DNA from: Hymenobacter glacialis
GTDB taxonomy: Bacteria > Bacteroidota > Bacteroidia > Cytophagales > Hymenobacteraceae
Assembly: GCF_001816165.1 (NCBI RefSeq)
Contig: NZ_MDZC01000046.1
Location: forward strand, 206,286 to 270,285
Direction of reading: 5' to 3'
DNA: 64,000 nucleotides
How positions within the stretch are numbered: the stretch's first letter is position 1; the number at the start of each line of letters is the position of its first letter. Under the pieces are notes generated by a model. That model was given only the letters and a program-made list of their open reading frames with translations. It had not been told where the DNA came from and searched no databases. Below are positions 7,788 to 16,546 of the stretch, piece after piece. The position numbers and the translations under genes were made by a program.

Positions 7788-9356
7788 CTAGGCAAAAACC
7801 GCCCGTACGGCTTCCGCGCACCGCTCGCCGTCCATCGCAGCCGATACGATGCCACCCGCGTAGCCGGCTCCCTCGCCGCACGGAAAAAGTCCCGCTACCA
7901 CGGGGTGCTGCAGCGTATCCCGGTCGCGGGGAATGCGCACGGGGGCCGAGGTACGGCTTTCGACCCCCACAATCTGGGCGGCGTTGGTGGCAAAGCCCGG
8001 TATTTTGCGGCCGAAGTCGCGGAAGCCCTGGCGGAGCCGCTCGGCGAGGGCGGCACCCAGCACCTCGTCCATGCGCACCGAAACCAGGCCCGGCTGGTAG
8101 GAGGTTTCCAGCAGGTTGGCCGAAAGCTTATTGTTGAGGAAGTCCCCCAGCAATTGGGCCGGCGCGCGCTGGGTGCCACCCGCCGCCTGACAGGCGCGCT
8201 GCTCCACCGCTTGCTGAAACCGCAGGCCGGCCAGGGGGCCGTACTGCTCCACGTCCAGGTCAGACAGCTCCACGGCGGCCACAATGCCCGAATTGGCAAA
8301 CCGGGAGTCGCGGCGGCTCGGCGACATGCCGTTTACCACTACTTCGCCCGGCGCCGTAGCCGCCGGCACAATAAAGCCGCCGGGGCACATGCAAAACGAA
8401 AACACCCCGCGCTGCTCACCCTGCACTTCGGTTTGGTGCACCAGCGCGTAGGACGCTGCCGGAAGCAAGCCGCGTTCGGGTCGCCGGTACTGGGCCTGGT
8501 CAATTAGCGCTTGCGGATGCTCTACGCGCACCCCCAGCGCAAAGGGCTTGGCTTCGATGAGCACCCCGCGGCGGTGGAGCAATTCGTAAATGTCGCGAGC
8601 CGAATGGCCGGTGGCCAGAATGGTGGCCTCGGCTTCCAGCACTTCGCCGCTGGCCGTCACCACGCCCCGCAGGCGGTTGTTGTCCAGGAGCAGGTCGGTC
8701 ACGCGGGTGTCGAAACGCACTTCGCCGCCCGCTTCGATGATGGCCTCGCGCAAGGCCTGCACCACCGCCGGCAGCTTGTTGGTGCCGATGTGGGGGTGAG
8801 CATCTATCAGGATGTCGGGAGTGGCGCCGTGCTGCACAAAGCGCCGCAGCACCCGGCCCACATCGCCGCGCTTGGTGGCGCGGGTGTAAAGCTTGCCGTC
8901 GGAGTAGGTGCCGGCACCGCCTTCGCCAAAACAGTAATTAGAATCGGGGTTTACCAATTGCTCTTTGTTGATGGCGGCCAGGTCGCGGCGCCTTGCCCGC
9001 ACGTCACGGCCGCGTTCCAACACTACGGGTTTCAACCCAAGCTCAATGCAGCGCAGCGCAGCAAAAAGGCCAGCTGGGCCGGCACCAATAATGAGCACGG
9101 CTCTCTTGGTTATATTAACATTTGGATAAACAAACCAAGGGCCCGCTAAATCTTTTGGTGTGCCAGATGTGTAAATATCAGCGCGCAGTCTTACAACAGC
9201 TTGCCGGCCCCTGGCATCAATAGAACGCTTGCGCAGGTGTATAAAATCGACTTCTCCGGGTTTATACCCGGCGTGTTCTAGCAAGGCTTCGTACCGGGCA
9301 AACTCATCAAAAGCTACTTCAGGGAGCAGAAGCGCTTCAATTTCATGTTTTAACAT
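7788..9356 (-). CDS. FAD-dependent oxidoreductase (COG2509-type dehydrogenase)
   Basis: A 522-residue flavoprotein. The FAD-binding Rossmann motif GAGPAGL is at about 91-97, with the ribose-binding Glu in VVLERGRD near 114. The family-specific FGEGGAGTYSDGKL is at about 143-156. The second FAD motif FPCGEGAGYAGGIVSAAMDG is near the C-terminus. The N-terminal 80 residues form the small extra domain seen in this uncharacterised dehydrogenase family. A CMCPGG motif occurs mid-protein. The substrate is unknown. It reads as an intact full-length member. Confidence 0.88.
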   Translation of the reverse strand: MLKHEIEALLLPEVAFDEFARYEALLEHAGYKPGEVDFIHLRKRSIDARGRQAVVRLRADIYTSGTPKDLAGPWFVYPNVNITKRAVLIIGAGPAGLFAALRCIELGLKPVVLERGRDVRARRRDLAAINKEQLVNPDSNYCFGEGGAGTYSDGKLYTRATKRGDVGRVLRRFVQHGATPDILIDAHPHIGTNKLPAVVQALREAIIEAGGEVRFDTRVTDLLLDNNRLRGVVTASGEVLEAEATILATGHSARDIYELLHRRGVLIEAKPFALGVRVEHPQALIDQAQYRRPERGLLPAASYALVHQTEVQGEQRGVFSFCMCPGGFIVPAATAPGEVVVNGMSPSRRDSRFANSGIVAAVELSDLDVEQYGPLAGLRFQQAVEQRACQAAGGTQRAPAQLLGDFLNNKLSANLLETSYQPGLVSVRMDEVLGAALAERLRQGFRDFGRKIPGFATNAAQIVGVESRTSAPVRIPRDRDTLQHPVVAGLFPCGEGAGYAGGIVSAAMDGERCAEAVRAVFA

Positions 9357-9511
9357 ATGTGTAAGATGAAAGGTAGTTATCCTTTATATTAATATATGGC
9401 ACTGGGCACCACCAGCACAAAGTTAGGAGCGGTGGATGAAGGTAGGCGGCGAAACGTTGGACAAACTGAAAAAGAGCACTTATACCGGCCAACCAAGTAT
9501 TACTTTGCTGC

Positions 9512-10834
9512 ATGATGTCCTCGCCCGTTCCCCACCAAACTGTTTCGCGCCTGCGCTCCATCGTCAGTGGCTCCATAGGCAACCTGGTGGAGTGGTACGA
9601 CTGGTACGCCTACTCGGCCTTTGCTTTGTACTTCGCCCCGGTCTTCTTTCCCAAAGGCAGCTCCACGGCTCAGCTGCTGAACACCGCGGCCATTTTTGCT
9701 GTGGGCTTTCTGATGCGGCCGCTTGGGGCGTGGCTGCTGGGCATCTACGCCGACCGGCATGGCCGGCGGGCCGCGCTGCTGCTTTCGGTGCAGCTCATGG
9801 CGGGGGGCTCGTTGCTGATAGCCGCTACGCCGGGCTACGCCACCATTGGGGTGGCGGCGCCGGCCCTGCTGCTGCTGGCCCGATTGATACAGGGTATCAG
9901 CGTGGGGGGGGAATACGGCACCTCGGCCACCTACCTCAGCGAGATGGCAGGGGCCCGGCACCGCGGCTTCTGGTCCAGCTTCCAGTACCTCACCCTCATG
10001 GGGGGCCAGTTGCTAGCGCTTACGGTGCAGCTGGGCTTGCAGCGCAGCCTCAGCCCCGACCAGCTGGGCGACTGGGGCTGGCGCATTCCATTTGTGATTG
10101 GGGCCGTGGCTGCCATAGGGGCCTTGTACCTGCGCACCCACATGGGCGAAACCGCCGCTTTTGAAGAGCAGCAACGCGTGCGCGTTTCCGATGACCCCGA
10201 GGGTGAAGGGCCGGCTCCTTCGCAGGGCCAGATGCGCCAACTGCTCCAGCACCCGCGGGCGGTGCTCACGGTGGTGGGGCTCACCCTGGGGGGGACGCTG
10301 GCGTTCTACACCTTCACCACCTACGCCCAGAAATTCCTGGTCAACACCTCTGGTTTTTCCAAAGAGCAGGCCACCCTCATCTCTTTTGTGGTAATGGCCG
10401 TGGCGCTGCTGTTTCAGCCCCTGATGGGCGCTATATCGGATAAGGTGGGACGGCGGCCGGTACTGCTGCTATTTGGCATTGGCGCTACCCTGGGCACGGT
10501 GCCGGTGTTGCGGCTCCTGGCTTCTACCACCGATGCAGGGCTGGCCGCCGGCCTGCTGGTGGTCGCGCTGTTTGTGGTCAGCGGGTACACTTCAATTAGT
10601 GCGGTGGTCAAAGCTGAGCTATTTCCCACCAGCATTCGCGCTTTGGGTGTGGGGCTGCCGTTTGCCCTTACGGTGGCCATTTTTGGCGGCACGGCAGAAT
10701 ATGTGGCCCTTTTCGCCAAAAACCAGGGCGTGGAGGAATGGTTTTACTGGTACGTGACGGCGTGTGCTTTCCTGTCGCTGCTGGTGTACTGGCGCATGGG
10801 CGAGCCCCGTGCCTCAGGCCTCATGGATGACTAA
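9512..10834 (+). CDS. MFS transporter, metabolite:H+ symporter (MHS) family, KgtP-like
   Basis: A 440-residue, 12-helix permease. The N-terminal signature GSIGNLVEWYDWYAYSAFALYFAPVFFP is that of the MHS subfamily (alpha-ketoglutarate, proline/betaine and dicarboxylate symporters). The loop 2-3 motif DRHGRR and its second-half counterpart DKVGRRP are both present, as is RLIQGISVGGEYGTSATYLSE in helix 5. The best guess is a dicarboxylate or alpha-ketoglutarate:proton symporter, but specificity within MHS cannot be assigned from sequence. Two in-frame ATGs at 9512 and 9515 are equivalent starts. Confidence 0.9.
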   Translation: MMSSPVPHQTVSRLRSIVSGSIGNLVEWYDWYAYSAFALYFAPVFFPKGSSTAQLLNTAAIFAVGFLMRPLGAWLLGIYADRHGRRAALLLSVQLMAGGSLLIAATPGYATIGVAAPALLLLARLIQGISVGGEYGTSATYLSEMAGARHRGFWSSFQYLTLMGGQLLALTVQLGLQRSLSPDQLGDWGWRIPFVIGAVAAIGALYLRTHMGETAAFEEQQRVRVSDDPEGEGPAPSQGQMRQLLQHPRAVLTVVGLTLGGTLAFYTFTTYAQKFLVNTSGFSKEQATLISFVVMAVALLFQPLMGAISDKVGRRPVLLLFGIGATLGTVPVLRLLASTTDAGLAAGLLVVALFVVSGYTSISAVVKAELFPTSIRALGVGLPFALTVAIFGGTAEYVALFAKNQGVEEWFYWYVTACAFLSLLVYWRMGEPRASGLMDD

Positions 10835-10935
10835 TCCCAGAAAACTAGTCTGACGCAACGGTTGGGATTCCATCGTTAACCAAAGTCCACGGCTGGTGCC
10901 CTTGCTTCCAGCTAATACCAGCGCTGCGGCCAGGC

Positions 10936-11205
10936 TTACTTGGCTGGAGTGATTTCAGTAGAAGGAAAGCCTTGGGTAAGCTTGCCCAGGTTGGTGTGGG
11001 AGCGGGCCGTGTTTTCATACACTTCGGCTACCATGCTCATGATGGCCTGTGCTACTTCCGGCGTGTGGCGGGCCACCGTTCCGCTCAGCACGTTGTAATA
11101 AAACGCCGCCAGGGCGTCGCCGTCCCACATGCTGCTCATGTTTTGGTGAAGGCTTTGCAGCTGGGCCAGAGAGGAGTCGATGTTCTTTTTGTCGGGTTGG
11201 GACAT
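10936..11205 (-). CDS. Hypothetical small protein, 89 aa
   Basis: Not recognised. A soluble helical protein without a signal peptide, containing SLAQLQSLHQNMSSMWDGDALAAFYYNVLSG and PEVAQAIMSMVAEVYENT. It has an ATG start and a normal stop. It lies after the tryptophan dioxygenase terminator, so it probably has its own promoter. Its composition and amphipathic pattern look protein-coding, but nothing suggests a function. Confidence 0.55.
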   Translation of the reverse strand: MSQPDKKNIDSSLAQLQSLHQNMSSMWDGDALAAFYYNVLSGTVARHTPEVAQAIMSMVAEVYENTARSHTNLGKLTQGFPSTEITPAK

Positions 11206-11225
11206 GGGGTTCGGCGGTTAAAAAG

Positions 11226-11263
11226 AAAAGGGCAGGTTCTCCAGTACGGAAACCTGCCCTTTT
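11226..11263 (-). terminator. Intrinsic terminator of the tryptophan dioxygenase gene
   Basis: A 13-bp perfect stem, AAAAGGGCAGGTT / AACCTGCCCTTTT, with a 12-nt loop. On the minus strand it is followed by a T-rich run. It lies about 80 bp beyond the stop of the dioxygenase gene. Confidence 0.85.
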
Positions 11264-11341
11264 CGTGTTACAAAATGCGAAATATCTCACTGCCGGCCCT
11301 GCCCTGCACGAGCCTATATGCGGGGGGGAGTGGCCCGCTCA

Positions 11342-12364
11342 CTATTTGTCCATGCGGTCGTTGCGCGCCGGGGTTTTGCCCGGAATCTCCTCCAGCACCT
11401 GTTCCACCCAGCCTTTGCCCCAGTCTTCCAGTTCCTGGGCGCTCCACAGCTGCGGGTAGAAAATGCGGCGCTGGAATTTGGGAGGCAGGTAATTGCGCCA
11501 GTTGGTGCCGCCCGTGGCCGGTACGTCGGTGGGGTTGCTCTGCAGGTAGCGCACCGCCGACTTGAAGTGCATCAGGGGCCAGTTCACGTTTACGCTGACG
11601 TCGAGCTGGCGCAGGGCGCGCAGCAGGCGCGGGTGCTGCTGGTCTTCGGCGGGCAGGCGCTGCACCACGGCCCACACGTTGCGTTCCTGGTAGGCCGCGG
11701 CGTGCCGCACGAGGTCGGCCGTGTACTTGCGCTCAAATTCTATCAGGGTAAGGGCTTTGGCACCGCTTTCCTCGATGGTGGCGCCGGCTTTCCAGTAGAT
11801 GCAGCCCAGCATCTGGTCGTGGTCGTGGGCCGCGGCTTCGCCCAGGGCCTGGCGCTTGGCCTCGTCGGTGAGGTTGGAGAGGCTGGTGCTGGCAATTTCT
11901 ATCATGCGGTACTGCACCGACTGAAACCCCGAAGCTGGCATGAGGGCCATGCGGAAGTCCAGGAACTGCTGCTTGTCCATGCCGTCTACCATCACATCAA
12001 ACGAGTCGATGAGGTTGTCGAAATAGCGGATAATGCGGCCCAGGCGCAGCACCACTTCGCCCAGGGTGGGCTCGGTGAGGTTGCCTATCTGTTCGTATTC
12101 GCAGAGGCAAAGCTTGAAGTACAGCTCCGAAATCTGGTGGTACATGATGAAAATTCGCTCGTCGGGGATGTTCGTGAGCGGGCGCTGCAGCGAGAGCAGG
12201 GTGTCGAGCTCGATGTAGTCCCAGTAGTTTACGTATTTGGCGTGGTACAAGCCTTCGAGGTAGGCGGCCAGGTCTTGGCCATCGGGCGCGTACCTGGTTT
12301 GCAACAGGCGCAATTGCGCCAGTACGGCCGGCGAAAACTCGTCCGGGGAGGGGTGGTTGGGCAT
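11342..12364 (-). CDS. kynA: Tryptophan 2,3-dioxygenase family protein
   Basis: A 340-residue haem dioxygenase expected to open the indole ring of L-tryptophan to N-formylkynurenine, the first step of the kynurenine pathway. Key family segments are FIMYHQISELYFKL (72-85, with the active-site base His76), SGFQSVQYR (145-153, whose Arg binds the substrate carboxylate), NWPLMHFKSAVRYL with the proximal haem ligand His266, and the TGG loop at about 284-286. The divergence from proteobacterial enzymes is typical of Bacteroidota homologues. The ATG at 12364 is chosen over an upstream codon because it gives the expected short N-terminus. No other kynurenine pathway gene is adjacent. Confidence 0.87.
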   Translation of the reverse strand: MPNHPSPDEFSPAVLAQLRLLQTRYAPDGQDLAAYLEGLYHAKYVNYWDYIELDTLLSLQRPLTNIPDERIFIMYHQISELYFKLCLCEYEQIGNLTEPTLGEVVLRLGRIIRYFDNLIDSFDVMVDGMDKQQFLDFRMALMPASGFQSVQYRMIEIASTSLSNLTDEAKRQALGEAAAHDHDQMLGCIYWKAGATIEESGAKALTLIEFERKYTADLVRHAAAYQERNVWAVVQRLPAEDQQHPRLLRALRQLDVSVNVNWPLMHFKSAVRYLQSNPTDVPATGGTNWRNYLPPKFQRRIFYPQLWSAQELEDWGKGWVEQVLEEIPGKTPARNDRMDK

Positions 12365-12638
12365 AGGTAATAGGGGGTGAGAGGGGTGGGAAAAGCCTGG
12401 GTGGGCCCGTGGCAAATATCGTTAAATTCCCGATGCAAGTCCGGCCCGCGCCCGGCCGCCGGTGGCCTACGCCGCAGTTGCTTGGATGTGGCGCATCTTT
12501 GCGGCTGAAGAGTGGTGCCCGCGGGCAGGGCGGCTGCGGCTTTCACTTTGCAGCAGGTAGGTTTGCCTGGTATTTGCCTCTCAGTCGGGGTAAGTTCTCT
12601 ATTTTTAGCCCCATAACCTCAACCTCTGGCGCAAGCCC

Positions 12639-13319
12639 ATGGCCGAAAAATCCAGCATCTTCGATATGATTGGGCCCGTGATGATTGGGCCCAGCTCCTC
12701 GCATACCGCCGGCGTGGTGCGCATTGCGCGTGCCGCCATCCGCATTCTGGGCGCCGTGCCCACCGAGGCCGTCGTCACGTTCTACAACTCCTTTGCTCGC
12801 ACCTACGAAGGCCATGGCTCCGACCGCGCCATTGTGGCCGGCCTGCTGGGCTATGCGCCCGACGACACCCGCATTCGCACCGCGTTCGACCACGCCCGGG
12901 AGGCCGGGCTGCAGTTCACGTTTCAGAGCGTGGGCAATGCTTCCACCATGCACCCCAACACCATTAAGCTCAACCTACTGGATGCCCACACCGGCCACCG
13001 GGTGGAGGTAGTGGGCCAGAGCCGGGGCGGCGGCGTGATTCGGATAGTGGAGGTGGACGGGTTTCCGTCCGATTTCTCCGGCTCGCTCCACACGCTCATC
13101 ATCGACGCGAGCGATGTGCCGGGCTCCATCGCCTTCATCGCTTCGGTTATTGCCCACGACGAGTGCAACATTGCCACCATGTTTGTGAGCCGCAGGGGCC
13201 GCAACGACGCAGCCCGGCAATTTATTGAAATGGACAGCCCCATCAAAGAAATAACCCTGTCGTATTTGCGGCAGCTGAACTGGGTGCAGCGCATTACCTA
13301 CATTCCCACCTTGGAATGA
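12639..13319 (+). CDS. sdaAB: L-serine ammonia-lyase, beta subunit
   Basis: A 226-residue beta subunit of the iron-sulfur L-serine dehydratase, which deaminates serine to pyruvate. The conserved GPSSSHTAG motif is at about 17-25, and a C-terminal ACT domain starts at IIDASDVPGSIAFIASVIAHDECNIATM. The alpha subunit (SdaAA), which carries the cluster-binding cysteines, is not in the window, so it must be encoded elsewhere. The gene is monocistronic in appearance, followed after 70 bp by a TolC-family gene. Confidence 0.93.
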   Translation: MAEKSSIFDMIGPVMIGPSSSHTAGVVRIARAAIRILGAVPTEAVVTFYNSFARTYEGHGSDRAIVAGLLGYAPDDTRIRTAFDHAREAGLQFTFQSVGNASTMHPNTIKLNLLDAHTGHRVEVVGQSRGGGVIRIVEVDGFPSDFSGSLHTLIIDASDVPGSIAFIASVIAHDECNIATMFVSRRGRNDAARQFIEMDSPIKEITLSYLRQLNWVQRITYIPTLE

Positions 13320-13389
13320 CCCCCGGGCGCTGTAATGCTTAGCGCCTTCCACCGATTACTATACCCAAGAAGCACCATTTCTCTGCAAG

Positions 13390-14943
13390 ATGAAACGAGG
13401 GAATACCATGAATGCCCCCGGCGCGATGGCCGTGCTAGTGGGCGCCATGCTGGCCGCTGGGCCCGCCGCCCGGGCCCAGGCCCCCGCCACACCCCCGGCA
13501 CCGGCCGCTGCGGTCCTGGGCAGCGGCGTAGCCGCACCCACTGGCCCCTGGACGCTGCAAAGCGCCGTGGACTACGCGTTGAAAAATAACCTCACCGTAC
13601 GCCAGAGCGAGCTTACTGCTCAACAGCAGCAAGCGGTGCAGCGCCTCAACCGCGCCGCCCAACTGCCCACGGCGGGCCTCTCGGGCTCGCAGGGCTTCAA
13701 CTTCGGCACCAACCGGGACCCGTTCACCAACCAGTTTCAGCAGCTGAACGTGCGCTCCAACAACTTCTCGGCCACGGCGCAGGCCACGCTTTTTGCCGGT
13801 TTCCAGCTCCGCAATACCGTGAAGCAGGGCGTGCTGGACGCGCAGGCCGCCCGCATCGACATTGAGAAAGCCCGCAACGACCTGTCGCTGAACGTGGCTT
13901 CTTCTTTTTTGCAGCTGCTGCTGGCGCAGGAACTGATTCGGGCCTCGGAAGCCCGCATGGGCTCGGTGCAGGAACAAGTAACACGCAGCGAGAAGCTGCT
14001 AAAGGCCGGCGCCGTGGCCGAGGGCAACCTCCTCGACAGCCGCGCCCAGCTTGCCAGTGAGGAACGTACCCTGGTGACGGCCCAAAACCAGCGCGACCTC
14101 GCCCAGCTTGCCCTGGTGCAAAACCTGAACCTTGACCCGGCCACGGCCGGAAGCTTTGAGGTGGTGGTGCCCGCCCTGCCCGACCCCTCCCAGTACGGGG
14201 CCGCTACGGCCAACGCCCTCGACCCCAACGCCACGTTCGAGCTGGCCCGCCAGCGCCTGCCCGAAATAAAAGCGGCCGACCTGCGCGTGCAAAGCGCCCG
14301 GCGCGGCATCGATATTGCCCGGGGGGCCTACTACCCGCGCCTGACCGTGGCCGGAGGCGTGCAAACCGGCTTCTCGTCGGTGCGCAACCAGACGGTGCGT
14401 GTGAACGGAGAGCCTATTGAAGTGCCGGTGTTGCAACGCAACCCCACCGCGCCGGGCGGCTATTCGTCCTCGCCCTTCGTGCTGCTCAGCCCCCAGACCA
14501 CCTTCCAGACGCTGCCGTATAAGTTTTTCGACCAGCTGGGCGACAACCAGGGCGAGTTTGTGCAGTTCAACCTCAACATACCCATTCTAAACGGCCTGCA
14601 GACCCGCGTAGGGGTGCAGCGTGCCCAAATCAATGTTCAGCAAAGCGAGCTGCGCGCCGAGCAAGTGACGCTGCAGCTGCGCCAAACCATTCAGCAGAGC
14701 TTTGCCGATGCGCTGGCCGCTCAGCGCCGCTACCAGGCCAGCTCCCGGCAGGTGGACGCCCTCACGCTGGCGTTCCGCAACGCCGAAATCCGCTTCAACA
14801 ACGGCCTGTTAAACGGCACAGACTTCAACATAGCCCGCAACAATCTTACCGCAGCCGAATCGGACATGATTCAGGCCAAGTTTGAATTTGTGTTCCGCCG
14901 CAAGGTGCTGGAGTTCTACGAGGGCAAGCCCCTGACCCTGTAA
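13390..14943 (+). CDS. TolC-family outer membrane efflux protein
   Basis: A 517-residue TolC-like protein forming the outer membrane channel of a tripartite exporter. A signal peptide (GAMAVLVGAMLAAGPAARAQA) is followed by WTLQSAVDYALKNNLTVRQSEL, the standard first helix of the OEP repeat. Two long helical repeats follow (ARNDLSLNVASSFLQLLLAQELIRASEAR in the first half, LRQTIQQSFADALAAQRRYQASSRQ in the second). The start could be ATG 13390 or ATG 13408. It lies 100 bp upstream of a HlyD/MacA adaptor gene in the same direction, forming a pair without an adjacent inner membrane pump. Confidence 0.93.
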   Translation: MKRGNTMNAPGAMAVLVGAMLAAGPAARAQAPATPPAPAAAVLGSGVAAPTGPWTLQSAVDYALKNNLTVRQSELTAQQQQAVQRLNRAAQLPTAGLSGSQGFNFGTNRDPFTNQFQQLNVRSNNFSATAQATLFAGFQLRNTVKQGVLDAQAARIDIEKARNDLSLNVASSFLQLLLAQELIRASEARMGSVQEQVTRSEKLLKAGAVAEGNLLDSRAQLASEERTLVTAQNQRDLAQLALVQNLNLDPATAGSFEVVVPALPDPSQYGAATANALDPNATFELARQRLPEIKAADLRVQSARRGIDIARGAYYPRLTVAGGVQTGFSSVRNQTVRVNGEPIEVPVLQRNPTAPGGYSSSPFVLLSPQTTFQTLPYKFFDQLGDNQGEFVQFNLNIPILNGLQTRVGVQRAQINVQQSELRAEQVTLQLRQTIQQSFADALAAQRRYQASSRQVDALTLAFRNAEIRFNNGLLNGTDFNIARNNLTAAESDMIQAKFEFVFRRKVLEFYEGKPLTL

Positions 14944-15043
14944 CAGTTGTTCGTGTGCCCGGAGTGGGTCCTGGCTGCGGCTGGCATTGGCAGCGGGAAC
15001 GAAAACGCATCTACAACTGACTTAAAACAACCGAACCATTAAT

Positions 15044-16435
15044 ATGAAAAACAACCGTTTACTCTTTATTCTGCTGGGCATTCTGCTGGTGTCAGTTGTG
15101 GGTTATATCCTGGCCAAAAAACAGGGTTGGATTGGCAAGCCCGCCGGCGTGGAAGTGTTGGTGGCCCAGGCCGGCCCTGCCAATATTGTAGAGAAAGTAA
15201 GTGCCTCGGGCAAGGTGCAGCCCGAGAACGAAGTGAAAATATCGCCCGACGTTTCGGGCGAAATCATTGAGTTGTATGTACAGGAGGGCGACTCCGTGCG
15301 CAAGGGGCAGCTGTTGCTGCGCATTCGCCCCGACAACTACCAGGCGCAGGTGGCCGTGCAAAGTGCTCAGGTGGGCACCCAACGCGCCAACGTGGGCCAG
15401 GCCCAGGCCCGTCTGCAGCAGCTACTGGCCAGCGCCAAGCAAACCGAGCTTACCTACCGCCGCAATGCTTCCCTCTATAAGCAGAAGGTGATTTCGCAGG
15501 CCGATTACGAAGCCAGCCAGGCTGCCTACAATGCCTCGCAGGAGGAAATAAACAGCGCCCGGCAGTCCATTCGGGCTTCGCAGAGTACCGTGAATGCCGC
15601 CTCGGCCTCGCTGGAAGAAGCCCGTAAAAACCTTAATAAAACGACTATTTACTCCCCCGTGAGCGGTACTGTGAGCAAGCTCAACGTGAAAAAAGGCGAG
15701 CGGGTAGTGGGGACCACCCAAATGGCCGGCACCGAAATCATGCGCATTGCCAACCTCAACAACATGGAGGTGCGCGTAAACGTGAACGAGAACGACGTGA
15801 ACAACGTGAACATCGGCGATTCGGTGATGGTGGAGGTAGATGCCTACGCCAGCAAGGACCAAAAATTCCGCGGCCTGGTAACCAACATCGCCAACACGGC
15901 CAAAGACGCGCTGACGGCCGAAGCCGTAACCGAGTTTGAGGTGCGCATTCACCTGCTGCCCGAAAGCTACCGCCACCTGCAGCGCACCGTGGCCGGCAAG
16001 ACCATTATGCCGTTTCGGCCAGGCATGACGGCTTCGGTTGACATCATTACCGACCGCAAGTCCGGTGCCCTGAGCGTGCCCCTGGCAGCCGTCACCACCC
16101 GCTCGGACTCGGCCAGCATCAAGGACCGCAAAGACCGGGACAATGCCAAGGGGGGCGCTGTTAGTGCCAACGCTTCAGCCGGCCCCAAGCCCGAGATTCA
16201 GGAGGTGGTGTTCATCATAAAAGACGGCAAAGCGGTCATGACGCCGGTGAAAACGGGCATCAGCGACTTCCAGAATATTGAAGTGCTGAGCGGCGTGCCC
16301 GCCGGTGCCCAAGTGGTGAGCGGACCGTTCCGGGCGGTGGCCAAAACCCTGAAAGACGGGTCTCTGGTAGACATCAAGGACGAGAAAACCCTCAACAAGG
16401 AGGCCCTTAAAGAAGAGGGCGGCGAAGACAAGTAA
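15044..16435 (+). CDS. Periplasmic adaptor of efflux pump (HlyD/MacA type)
   Basis: A 463-residue membrane fusion protein. One N-terminal anchor helix (about 5-24) is followed by the split lipoyl domain (VEKVSASGKVQPENEVKISPDVSGEI and the matching TIYSPVSGTVSKLNVKKGERVVG). A long alpha hairpin separates the two halves (about 110-195), with beta-barrel and membrane-proximal domains after them. The order resembles MacA, the partner of MacB-type ABC permeases. A terminator follows, so the expected permease is not in this operon. Together with the TolC gene it would bridge an inner membrane pump encoded elsewhere. Confidence 0.92.
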   Translation: MKNNRLLFILLGILLVSVVGYILAKKQGWIGKPAGVEVLVAQAGPANIVEKVSASGKVQPENEVKISPDVSGEIIELYVQEGDSVRKGQLLLRIRPDNYQAQVAVQSAQVGTQRANVGQAQARLQQLLASAKQTELTYRRNASLYKQKVISQADYEASQAAYNASQEEINSARQSIRASQSTVNAASASLEEARKNLNKTTIYSPVSGTVSKLNVKKGERVVGTTQMAGTEIMRIANLNNMEVRVNVNENDVNNVNIGDSVMVEVDAYASKDQKFRGLVTNIANTAKDALTAEAVTEFEVRIHLLPESYRHLQRTVAGKTIMPFRPGMTASVDIITDRKSGALSVPLAAVTTRSDSASIKDRKDRDNAKGGAVSANASAGPKPEIQEVVFIIKDGKAVMTPVKTGISDFQNIEVLSGVPAGAQVVSGPFRAVAKTLKDGSLVDIKDEKTLNKEALKEEGGEDK

Positions 16436-16475
16436 ACCGCCACCTGTACCGATAATCACAATTTCAGGCCGTGCC

Positions 16476-16509
16476 AAAATCCCTCTCCTTAGAAAAGGAG
16501 AGGGATTTT
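16476..16509 (+). terminator. Intrinsic terminator of the TolC/HlyD operon
   Basis: A 15-bp perfect stem, AAAATCCCTCTCCTT / AAGGAGAGGGATTTT, with a 4-nt loop ending in a T run. It lies 40 bp after the adaptor gene. Confidence 0.88.
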
Positions 16510-16546
16510 ACGTTCTTGCGGCTCTTTACTCACCAGCTCTGTACTC

